From: Bdellovibrionales bacterium
GTDB taxonomy: Bacteria; Bdellovibrionota; Bacteriovoracia; Bacteriovoracales; Bacteriovoracaceae
Length of the DNA: 11,109 nt
NCBI GenBank assembly: GCA_030633015.1
Contig: DAOVTR010000018.1
Location: 1-11,109 of the forward strand
Direction: 5' to 3'
Made by a program: the position numbers and the translations under genes
Notes under the pieces: model-generated
What the model saw: the letters and a program-made list of their open reading frames with translations, nothing else
Databases searched by the model: none
What the model was told of the DNA's origin: nothing
Part shown: positions 1-5,894 of the stretch, piece by piece
Layout of the letters: each line of letters opens with the position of its first letter
Numbering within the stretch: the first letter of the stretch is position 1

Positions 1-159
1 GAAACCTGGACATGTTGTGTGGAGGCATTTGGAACCACGTTTTATAATGATGAAAACAAATCAAACTCAAAAAATGAAGCAAGTCGTAGTGCTACTCAAA
101 ACTGTGAAGCTAAGCATAGTAGCATGTTTTGTGACGAAGTTACCTGTTCTAAAAACTAA
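1..159 (+). CDS. C-terminal end of a cysteine-rich protein (partial, 5' end outside the window)
   Basis: Frame 1 is open from the first base to a TAA at 157-159 and gives 52 residues with no start inside the window, so this is the tail of a gene that begins upstream. Five of the 52 residues are cysteine (a CC pair at 5-6, then 35, 44 and 49), and the rest is rich in Ser, Asn, Lys and Glu. That composition would suit a disulfide-bonded exported protein, but this is inference; no domain is recognisable. A longer open frame in frame 2 (17-316) overlaps it, but that frame runs through the inverted repeat and into the neighbouring gene and looks spurious. The gene converges on the minus-strand cluster that ends at 295. 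Confidence 0.5.
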   Translation, partial: ETWTCCVEAFGTTFYNDENKSNSKNEASRSATQNCEAKHSSMFCDEVTCSKN

Positions 160-195
160 TTTTAAAAAACACTTTAGATTTTTAAATAGTAAAAC

Positions 196-239
196 TTATG
201 GAGAGAAGATATCACATAAGGACGCTCTTCTCTCCATAA
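196..239. terminator. Long perfect hairpin between convergent genes, probable bidirectional terminator
   Basis: Arms at 196-209 (TTATGGAGAGAAGA) and 226-239 (TCTTCTCTCCATAA) are exact reverse complements, 14 bp, with a 16-nt loop. The hairpin lies between the plus-strand stop at 159 and the minus-strand stop at 295, where a shared terminator is expected. On the minus strand the stem is followed by GTTTTAC and then more T/A-rich sequence; on the plus strand the T-rich stretch starts about 12 nt after the stem. Neither side has a perfect U-tract, so intrinsic termination is likely but not certain. Confidence 0.6.
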
Positions 240-294
240 TAGATTACAGTTTTAATGTTGTTTTTATAAATCAAGCTTTTTTAATTAAAAAAGA

Positions 295-723
295 TCAGTG
301 TATCTTTCCTAAATAAGATTTTTTTTCAGATTGGAGATGAATTTTTCCTTGAATTTTTCCTTTTGAATTTAGCCTATAGTCTAGATCAATTAGTTCAAGG
401 CTGTTCCAGAATTTATTGATAGTTTTATTTTGTATTTTATATTGGCAACTGGGAACTTTGTTGGAAAAAATGATTCCACTAATGCCTTTCGTCTGTTGAG
501 GAGCAGTAAGCCGCTTTATTAAAAATTTGCACTGATGGTTCTTATCTGGACCTATAACGAGAAAGTGTTTATCATTGAGATGTTCAAGCCTAAAGAGTCC
601 ACTGTATTTTGGAGAGTGCTCTAATTTGAAACTGCCAAAAAATAGAAATTCTTTTTGCTGAGAATTAGCGAAGCTTATAAATAGATTAATTAAAATTATA
701 ATTAAGACTTTTTTCTTTTTCAT
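295..723 (-). CDS. Small exported protein of unknown function, coupled to the PAD gene
   Basis: This 142-residue protein starts with a classical Sec signal peptide: four lysines (2-5), a hydrophobic core of about 6-18, and a likely cleavage site after Ala-Asn-Ser near residue 21, followed by QQ. No lipobox is present, so a soluble periplasmic or secreted protein is expected. The mature part of about 120 residues has two cysteines (in HQCKF and PSCQY) that could form a disulfide. The region looks mostly beta-rich, with repeated short hydrophobic/charged alternations, but I do not recognise a family. Its ATG overlaps the TGA of the upstream PAD-like gene in an ATGA, the usual arrangement for translational coupling, so the two proteins are probably made together. 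A role as partner, inhibitor or substrate of the deiminase is only inference from that position. It is the last gene of the minus-strand cluster. Confidence 0.75.
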   Translation of the reverse strand: MKKKKVLIIILINLFISFANSQQKEFLFFGSFKLEHSPKYSGLFRLEHLNDKHFLVIGPDKNHQCKFLIKRLTAPQQTKGISGIIFSNKVPSCQYKIQNKTINKFWNSLELIDLDYRLNSKGKIQGKIHLQSEKKSYLGKIH

Positions 724-2309
724 GGATTACAAATCCTTGCGCTGTTGGTTCCGCAGTGGACCTCACCTGATTTTAAGTGATATCCCATATCGTGAACAAA
801 TGATGTTTTAACACCGACTTTTCTTAATTCATTACTAACGTATAGATCAAAAGGGGCAAAGTATGAGCGTGGAAGAATTACGTGAGAGGGAGAATTGACA
901 GGTGTTTGAACAACGCTATTTATCAGGTTTGGTGTATATGAAACTCCGATTCTAAAAAAAACAGGAACATGAATAACTTTTGGGTTTTGGCATCCAGAAG
1001 AAGATCTTAATTCGCGCAAAATTATTTGTTCATTTTCTTTCATAATGGATTCAGGTGATTTGGGAGAGAGTCTAAATAAGTTTTGTGCTTTTAGAATGTG
1101 GTACTCTTTTGACTTTATATATTGATGAGCAGGCAGATCGTCAATGCAGTTGTTTTTATAAATGTTTTTTATAACTTCGCTGGAAATAATATGATTGGAG
1201 CCTTTCTCCATTAGTGTTTGATATGAATACTGCTTGCACAGGTTAATATTTGCTTTTGGTCTGTCTATTGAAGAGCTTTCAATTAATTGAAAAGCTTTTT
1301 TGGGACTGGCAATCATGACTGCAAAGTTGCAAGGAGCAGGTTGATCAGTTTTAATAATATTTATAATTTCGTCAACATGTTTGGCCTTTAAAAATGAAGT
1401 ATTAATATCAATTACCTTATTGCCCTCTTTCACGAGGGCCTTTTTTTGTCTTTTTTGATAATCTGTTGGAAAGGGGCGGTTGCGTGGTTTAATAATTCCC
1501 CTATAAAAAGTTCCACCAGGAAGAACTTCCAGGTTTCCACCACTATTTTGATTGTTGTAATCACTATTTAAGGGATTTACCATGTCAGGAGGAATATAGT
1601 AAGGAAGGTTACACTCTTTTGCTAGTATGCAGGCAAGGCGCTTGGAAAATGGAAACCCTTTCTCATAAGGATTTTCTATTTGATATATGGCAGGTTTTCC
1701 TGCAATGGTGGTGAACTGAAATGAGTCCTGCATCCATCGTTGAACAGATGGCATGGTGTTTAAGGTGATGATATTTACTTTTTTTGTATTTAAAAGATTT
1801 AAAAGAAGTGGATTTTTTTTTAATGATCTGATTTTGCTTTTGGGTAGTACCAAGTTAAAAACACCTTCGCCTTTTTTAAGAAAACTTGATGCTAGATCGT
1901 GAATAAAGTTGTCGTTATCTCCAGTGTATAGAGCAAAGATTCCTGCTGTTGGAAAAGTATTATCGAGCCCTTGTATTTTATCAAAATGAGTAGGACACTT
2001 GGGTATTTTAATTCCTGATGCACTAATTTTGGCCTTAGATGCAATACAGTGGTTGGTTGTTGCAAACTTTAGAATACCTCTTCTTTTGATGGCAAAATCA
2101 AACAGATCTCCAAATTTATTAAAAAGTTTATTTTTGCAAACATAATGATCTTCTTGTTCCAACTGACACTCTTTAAGTGTTGCAAATCCCCTTGTTAATG
2201 AATTGATAGTTCCAAGATTTGTATCACAACTTGCTTTTGAAATAAAAAGAGTCAAAAAGAACAGTGAAATAAAAAATATTTTTTTGTCATACATAACTGA
2301 TATTATCAT
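720..2309 (-). CDS. Exported protein-arginine deiminase (PAD) family enzyme
   Basis: The 529-residue protein carries a PAD C-terminal catalytic domain (peptidyl-arginine to peptidyl-citrulline plus ammonia). Seen directly: WMQD at 192-195, SGGNLE at 256-261, HVDE at 311-314, a pattern ASPKKAFQL at 334-342, and the terminal signature GEVHCGTN at 515-522. These match the human PAD4 catalytic set Asp350, His471, Asp473 and Cys645 as D195, H311, D313 and C519, with W192 in the place of substrate-contacting Trp347. The spacing is close to PAD4 (116 versus 121 residues from Asp to His; 208 versus 174 from His to Cys, so an extra insertion of about 35 residues). The animal N-terminal immunoglobulin-like domains are absent. 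A hydrophobic segment at about 11-25 followed by SKA-SC indicates a Sec signal, so the enzyme probably acts in the periplasm or outside the cell. Thirteen cysteines suit an oxidising compartment. Met6 is an alternative start giving a tidier signal peptide; neither start has a clear ribosome site. It lies 47 bp downstream of trxB and overlaps the next gene by 4 bp. Confidence 0.88.
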   Translation of the reverse strand: MIISVMYDKKIFFISLFFLTLFISKASCDTNLGTINSLTRGFATLKECQLEQEDHYVCKNKLFNKFGDLFDFAIKRRGILKFATTNHCIASKAKISASGIKIPKCPTHFDKIQGLDNTFPTAGIFALYTGDNDNFIHDLASSFLKKGEGVFNLVLPKSKIRSLKKNPLLLNLLNTKKVNIITLNTMPSVQRWMQDSFQFTTIAGKPAIYQIENPYEKGFPFSKRLACILAKECNLPYYIPPDMVNPLNSDYNNQNSGGNLEVLPGGTFYRGIIKPRNRPFPTDYQKRQKKALVKEGNKVIDINTSFLKAKHVDEIINIIKTDQPAPCNFAVMIASPKKAFQLIESSSIDRPKANINLCKQYSYQTLMEKGSNHIISSEVIKNIYKNNCIDDLPAHQYIKSKEYHILKAQNLFRLSPKSPESIMKENEQIILRELRSSSGCQNPKVIHVPVFFRIGVSYTPNLINSVVQTPVNSPSHVILPRSYFAPFDLYVSNELRKVGVKTSFVHDMGYHLKSGEVHCGTNSARICNP

Positions 2310-2356
2310 ATCAAAATCATCACACCAGACAACAAGAAAAAGAATAATTTTATAAG

Positions 2357-3283
2357 CTATTGATTATTGACTTTTTTATTAAACTCTATGGCATTTAGGG
2401 CCGCAATTGTTCCATCTGAAACAGCAGTAGTAATTTGACGATATTTTTTAGGAGTAATATCTCCAGCAGCAAATACTCCAGAAATATTAGTACTGAAAGA
2501 ATCATCTACTAATATTTCACCATATTTACTTAAGTTAAGAGTCTCTTTAAACTGTTCACTCTTGGGAATATATCCAATGAAAATAAAAGTACCGGAACAG
2601 TTAATTGAAGTTATCTCATTGGTTTTTAAATTTTTAACCGTTACACTTTGTAGGGTTTCATCTCCAACGAATTCTTGTATTTTACTTTCCATAATAAAAC
2701 TAATTTTAGAATTCTCACTTGCCTCTTTTATGGCAAACTCACTACCTTGAAAATGGTCGAATTGATGAATCAGTGTTATTTTTGATGCAAATTGAGTGAG
2801 TGAAACGGCTTCTTCAAGGGCACTATTTCCACCACCTACAACAACAATTTCTTGATCTTGAAAAAAGTCTCCATCACAAGTTGCACAATATGAAATTCCT
2901 GAACCTTTAAATTTTGCTTCAGATTCAATGCCCAGAGGTCTTGGTGTACTTCCGGTAGCAATAATAATAGATTTTGCGCTATATTGATCTTTGCCATTAA
3001 GCTCAACCATTTTTTCACTGTTTTCAAAATTAAAATTGGTGAGCTTTTTATTGGATAAAATTTTACTACCAAAACTTGCTGCTTGTTTTTTCATGGTGGC
3101 TGCAATTGCGTATCCAGGAGAATCAATAACGCCAGGATAGTTTGCAATGGCGTGGGTGAAAATCAACTGCCCACCAGCAGTTGCAGTATCTACAATTAAA
3201 ACTTTTTGTTTTGCTCTTGATAGGTATATTCCTGCGGTTAACCCAGCAGGACCTGCTCCTAAGACAATGGTGTCAAAATCCAT
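2357..3283 (-). CDS. trxB: Thioredoxin reductase-like flavoprotein (TrxB family) with altered NADPH site
   Basis: At 308 residues this matches the low-molecular-weight TrxB family, which passes electrons from a pyridine nucleotide through FAD and a CxxC pair to thioredoxin in the cytoplasm. Visible: FAD-binding GAGPAG at 9-14, the redox motif CATCDG (C133, C136), a second dinucleotide fold GGGNSA at 150-155, and the C-terminal FAD motif FAAGD at 271-275. Odd point: the HRRxxxR segment that binds the NADPH 2'-phosphate in the E. coli enzyme is here H173-Q-F-D-H-F-Q179, so all three arginines are missing. The enzyme may prefer NADH or another donor; that is inference. It lies 15 bp downstream of the thioredoxin-fold gene, supporting a dedicated redox pair, and upstream of the exported PAD gene. 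The fold and CxxC are certain enough for the family call; the electron donor is not. Confidence 0.92.
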   Translation of the reverse strand: MDFDTIVLGAGPAGLTAGIYLSRAKQKVLIVDTATAGGQLIFTHAIANYPGVIDSPGYAIAATMKKQAASFGSKILSNKKLTNFNFENSEKMVELNGKDQYSAKSIIIATGSTPRPLGIESEAKFKGSGISYCATCDGDFFQDQEIVVVGGGNSALEEAVSLTQFASKITLIHQFDHFQGSEFAIKEASENSKISFIMESKIQEFVGDETLQSVTVKNLKTNEITSINCSGTFIFIGYIPKSEQFKETLNLSKYGEILVDDSFSTNISGVFAAGDITPKKYRQITTAVSDGTIAALNAIEFNKKVNNQ

Positions 3284-3298
3284 AAAACGTCCTTAGAT

Positions 3299-3643
3299 CT
3301 ATTTTAAAAATTCGTCTAAAATTGTTGTTATCTGCTCTTGATCTTGCAAGCTACTTGTAGCCTTTACAATTTTTCCATTTTTATAATATATTGTGAATGG
3401 TAGCCCTCTAAATGTAGCACATTCGTCTAAGTTTCTAATTACTGCGGCCTCAGGATGGTCAAAATCCATGTCTCTAAATTCTACGTTTGGATATTCGGAT
3501 TTTAGTTCATCCATAATGTCATAAACAGGAATACACATGGGCCCCATTCTTCCGCAACAAATCATTACATTTTCTTTTGCGCTAATAAGGTCATTTACTT
3601 CTTGTGCTGAGTTCATGTGTTCAAGGCTGGTAGTTAATGGCAT
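3299..3643 (-). CDS. Atypical thioredoxin-fold protein
   Basis: This 114-residue protein has the length and layout of thioredoxin: an N-terminal helix, a cysteine-containing loop at 29-37, a helix (IPVYDIMDELKSEY, 38-51), a strand with FRDMDFD, a cis-Pro loop GLPFTIYY with P82, and a C-terminal strand/helix. The active site is not WCGPC. It reads C29-C30-G-R-M-G-P-M-C37; aligning the following helix on E. coli thioredoxin puts C37 at the resolving Cys35 and Gly34 at the nucleophilic Cys32. C29, C30 or C75 may therefore act as the nucleophile, or the loop may be longer than usual. It is the first gene of the minus-strand cluster, with a strong AAGGAG ribosome site (3650-3655) six bases before the ATG, and is followed 15 bp later by the trxB-like gene, its likely reductase. 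The thioredoxin fold is well supported; its chemistry and substrate are unknown. Confidence 0.8.
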   Translation of the reverse strand: MPLTTSLEHMNSAQEVNDLISAKENVMICCGRMGPMCIPVYDIMDELKSEYPNVEFRDMDFDHPEAAVIRNLDECATFRGLPFTIYYKNGKIVKATSSLQDQEQITTILDEFLK

Positions 3644-3698
3644 ATATCTCTCCTTATAAAATTTTTAACCGTAATAATAAAAAACATATAACAAATTT

Positions 3699-3704
3699 AT
3701 TATA
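3699..3704 (-). promoter_or_regulatory. Candidate -10 box for the thioredoxin/trxB/PAD cluster
   Basis: On the minus strand these bases read TATAAT, about 56 bp upstream of the thioredoxin start. No good -35 hexamer sits 16-18 bp before it, and the whole stretch 3656-3757 is A/T-rich, so chance matches are common. It is offered only because the divergent cluster needs a promoter in this 283-bp gap. Confidence 0.25.
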
Positions 3705-3757
3705 TTTTGGTAAGTGTAATATAGTACTTAAGAGAGTGTAGTTTTTTAAAAAGTTCT

Positions 3758-3786
3758 TTGACAACTCCCCTGCCCACTAATATTAT
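3758..3786 (+). promoter_or_regulatory. Sigma70-type promoter of the SRP RNA (and probably dnaX)
   Basis: A perfect -35 TTGACA (3758-3763) and a -10 TATTAT (3781-3786) are separated by exactly 17 bp. The predicted start, about 3792-3793, coincides with the 5' end of the SRP RNA predicted independently from its terminal stem. This is the clearest promoter in the window, as expected for a highly expressed stable RNA. No convincing terminator lies between the RNA and dnaX, so the promoter may also feed the downstream genes. Confidence 0.8.
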
Positions 3787-3791
3787 GCTTT

Positions 3792-3897
3792 TGGTGGTTA
3801 AGCCTATAACAATTGCTAGTACGGTTAACTCCGCCAGGTCGGGAACGAAGCAACGGTAATTGTTGCTGCTTTGTGTTGTATGGCTTGACTGCCACTA
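3792..3897 (+). ncRNA. ffs: Small bacterial signal recognition particle RNA (4.5S type)
   Basis: The Ffh-binding domain is plain: CCG (3831-3833) pairs with CGG (3854-3856), the asymmetric/symmetric loop strands are CAGG and AGCA, and the apical GGAA tetraloop (3842-3845) is closed by G3841-C3846. The E. coli RNA has the same GGAA loop and the same AGGUC / GAAGCA flanks but closes the loop with C-G. The terminal stem pairs GTGG (3794-3797) with CCAC (3892-3895) and TTAAGCC (3798-3804) with GGCTTGA (3882-3888). TATAACA (from 3805) faces TGTTGTA (3874-3880). The total of about 106 nt fits the Alu-less bacterial type. SRP RNA guides cotranslational membrane targeting with Ffh and FtsY. Its position just upstream of dnaX is seen in many bacteria. 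The exact ends are inferred from pairing and from the promoter. Confidence 0.88.
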
Positions 3898-3913
3898 TTA
3901 TCTCGGTGTTGTT

Positions 3914-3917
3914 GGAG
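3914..3917 (+). promoter_or_regulatory. Ribosome binding site of dnaX
   Basis: GGAG lies nine bases before the dnaX ATG at 3927, about 17 nt beyond the predicted end of the SRP RNA, and supports that ATG as the start. Confidence 0.6.
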
Positions 3918-3926
3918 TGTTTTTGA

Positions 3927-5555
3927 ATGTCTTATCAAGTTTTAGCAAGAAAGTGGCGTCCTAAGAAATTTGATGAAGTTGTCGGTCAAGATCACGTCAT
4001 AAAATCAATTCAAAATTCAATTAAACATAATCGTATTGGGCAAGCGTATCTATTAACAGGTACAAGAGGCGTTGGCAAAACGACAATTGCCAGACTAATC
4101 GCTAAAGCAATAAGATGCGAAAATCTAACAGATGATATTAATTCATGTGGGACATGTACTTCTTGTATAGATTTTGAATCAGATTCATCAATGAATATAA
4201 TGGAAATTGACGGTGCGTCAAACAATGGCGTGGATCATATTAGAAGTTTAATTTCTAATATTCAATACTTGCCAACAACTGGAAGTAAAAAAATCTATAT
4301 TATTGATGAAGTGCACATGGTGACTCAGCAAGCGTTTAACGCGCTACTTAAGACACTGGAAGAACCACCCAAACATGTTGTTTTTATTTTTGCAACTACT
4401 GAACCCAAGAAGGTTCCCAAAACAGTCTTATCTCGGTGTCAAAGATTAGATTTTAAATTTATATCAACGGATGATTTAATTTCTCATTTGAACAATATTT
4501 CACAAATGGAAAATCTACAATTTGAAAACAAAGAAATTATAAAAAAAATTGCGCTACAGGGAAAGGGTTCAATAAGAGATGCCCTATCACTGCTTGATCA
4601 GGTATTAAGTTACACTACTGAAAACTATGTATCAGAGGAGATAATGTCCATGGCCTTGGGAATTGCCAAGTCTTCGGCCATTAAAGATATAACTTCCTAT
4701 ATGCTCCTTGGGGATTTTTCTCAAGTCTCTTTGAGTTATAGATCTCTTATTGTTGAAAATGTTGATCTGAAAAATATTTATTCTCAAATAATGGATAATA
4801 TTTTTAAAGTCATTGAGCTAATTGATTCTCCTCAGGAGGTATTTAGTGTTGGGCTTTTAAATGAAGGTATTTTAGAAGACATATCCTTACAGGAACTTAT
4901 TTGGATTTATGAGGTTTTATCAAAGGATTCGGTTTGGCTTTTTAATTCAATTGATCCTGAGAATATGGCAGAGATTTTATTTCAAAAACTGACTCTTAGA
5001 AGAAATTTTTTTTCAAAAGAGGACCCTAAAAAAATCAATACTGAAATCGAAGAAGAAAAAAAAAAAGAAGTTAGTGTCCCGCCTCCACCTTTAGAACCAG
5101 ATGAACCTAAGTTAGAAATTAAAAAAGAAGAAAAAAACTGGGATAATTTTCTTTTGTATTTAAATAGTATTTCACCTGCAACAATGGCAAATTTAGAGCA
5201 AGGAAATATTTTAGAAAAGATTGAAAATAAAGATGGTGCATTACAGGTTATTCTTGGTTTTTCAGATGCAGAAAAAGTTTTTTATGAGTATTTAAATGAA
5301 TCGGATATAAAAAATAAGATTGTTAACCATTTAAGTTCTTTTTTTGATTTAGAGGAGAAAGAGGTTAATTTACAGTTAATGCTTTTAGATTCAAAGATGA
5401 AAGAGCAAACAAATTTTCAATCGAAGGTTGAAATAAGGCAAATAAAAGAAGAGGATCAAACCATTAAAGATCAAAATGTTTTTTTAGCTCACGAGACAAT
5501 AAAAGAGGCTGAAAAGTTGTTTAATTCTAAAATAAATACAATTATAAAAAAATAA
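3927..5555 (+). CDS. dnaX: DNA polymerase III subunit tau (and probably gamma)
   Basis: DnaX is the ATPase of the clamp loader, which loads the sliding clamp; the long tau form also bridges polymerase cores and helicase. Seen in the 542 residues: Walker A GTRGVGKT (45-52), a four-cysteine zinc module (C64, C74, C77, C80), Walker B with IIDEVH (125-130), and SRC with the arginine finger R170. The clamp-loader collar region follows to about 370. A charged, proline-rich linker (EEEKKKEVSVPPPP, about 375-388) leads to a C-terminal tau-specific part of about 150 residues that is poorly conserved. The protein is shorter than E. coli tau (643). The linker coincides with an A11 run at 5056-5066 where a -1 shift would stop translation at once (entered separately). 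It lies directly downstream of the SRP RNA gene and 20 bp before the ybaB start, heading a replication/repair operon. Confidence 0.96.
   Translation: MSYQVLARKWRPKKFDEVVGQDHVIKSIQNSIKHNRIGQAYLLTGTRGVGKTTIARLIAKAIRCENLTDDINSCGTCTSCIDFESDSSMNIMEIDGASNNGVDHIRSLISNIQYLPTTGSKKIYIIDEVHMVTQQAFNALLKTLEEPPKHVVFIFATTEPKKVPKTVLSRCQRLDFKFISTDDLISHLNNISQMENLQFENKEIIKKIALQGKGSIRDALSLLDQVLSYTTENYVSEEIMSMALGIAKSSAIKDITSYMLLGDFSQVSLSYRSLIVENVDLKNIYSQIMDNIFKVIELIDSPQEVFSVGLLNEGILEDISLQELIWIYEVLSKDSVWLFNSIDPENMAEILFQKLTLRRNFFSKEDPKKINTEIEEEKKKEVSVPPPPLEPDEPKLEIKKEEKNWDNFLLYLNSISPATMANLEQGNILEKIENKDGALQVILGFSDAEKVFYEYLNESDIKNKIVNHLSSFFDLEEKEVNLQLMLLDSKMKEQTNFQSKVEIRQIKEEDQTIKDQNVFLAHETIKEAEKLFNSKINTIIKK
5056..5074 (+). 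promoter_or_regulatory. Candidate slippage/frameshift site producing a gamma form of DnaX
   Basis: Eleven consecutive A residues (5056-5066) cover the end of codon 377 and the AAA codons 378-380. In the -1 frame the ribosome would read AGA, AGT and then TAG at 5072-5074, ending a protein of about 382 residues right after the ATPase and collar domains. In the +1 frame a TAG is met at 5092-5094. Known parallels are -1 ribosomal frameshifting in E. coli dnaX and transcriptional slippage on an A-run in Thermus thermophilus dnaX. I see neither a Shine-Dalgarno stimulator 10-14 nt upstream nor a strong downstream hairpin, so RNA polymerase slippage is the likelier mechanism here. Confidence 0.6.
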
Positions 5556-5575
5556 TAATTTCACAGGAGATTGTG

Positions 5576-5890
5576 ATGGCCAAAAATATGAATAATTTAA
5601 TGAAGCAAGCACAACAAATGCAAACCAAATTAACCACACTACAAAAAGAGTTGGAAACAAGGGAGCTTGAGGTTTCATCTGGTGGAGGAATGGTTAAGAT
5701 TAAAATTAATGGAAAACAAGAAATTTTAGATCTAATAATAAATCCGGAATGCGTAGATCCAAGTGATGTCGAAATGCTCCAAGAAGTTGTTAAAACTGGA
5801 GTAAACCAAGCCGTTAAGGAGTCACAAGATATGGTAAACAATGCTATGAACAAGGTCTCTGGTGGAATGAATATACCTGGATTATTTTAG
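5576..5890 (+). CDS. ybaB: YbaB/EbfC family nucleoid-associated protein
   Basis: A 104-residue protein of the YbaB/EbfC family, small DNA-binding dimers associated with the nucleoid. It has the usual layout: an N-terminal helix rich in Met, Gln and Lys (NLMKQAQQMQTKL), a glycine turn SGGGMVKIKINGK that starts the central beta-sheet, the conserved segment LDLIINPECVDPSD, and a C-terminal helix with VNQAVKESQDMV, ending in a Gly/Met-rich tail with PGLF. The ATG at 5576 is chosen because AGGAGA (5565-5570) sits five bases before it; the GTG at 5573 would be only two bases away. The order dnaX-ybaB-recR is one of the most conserved in bacteria and firmly supports the call. Confidence 0.95.
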   Translation: MAKNMNNLMKQAQQMQTKLTTLQKELETRELEVSSGGGMVKIKINGKQEILDLIINPECVDPSDVEMLQEVVKTGVNQAVKESQDMVNNAMNKVSGGMNIPGLF

Positions 5891-5894
5891 ATTT

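Noticed and set aside
290..307. 6-bp stem (AAAGAT/ATCTTT) at the end of the small exported protein gene
   Set aside because: It is short, A/T-only apart from one pair, overlaps the stop codon, and is easily explained by chance in AT-rich DNA.
17..316. 99-residue plus-strand open frame at the left edge
   Set aside because: It overlaps the more protein-like, Cys-rich frame-1 tail (1-159), runs through the inverted repeat and into the end of the convergent gene, and its composition follows base content.
2562..2750. 62-residue plus-strand frame
   Set aside because: It is antisense to the conserved trxB gene and has no motif or ribosome site of its own.
3898..3926. Possible terminator between the SRP RNA and dnaX
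   Set aside because: Only a 3-bp CTC/GAG pairing precedes the short T-run; too weak to call, and the region holds the dnaX ribosome site.
5573..5575. GTG start for ybaB
   Set aside because: It is only two bases from AGGAGA, whereas the ATG at 5576 is five bases away and fits better.
5484..5853. Two minus-strand frames over the end of dnaX and over ybaB
   Set aside because: They are antisense to well-conserved genes, with no ribosome site and no recognisable domain.
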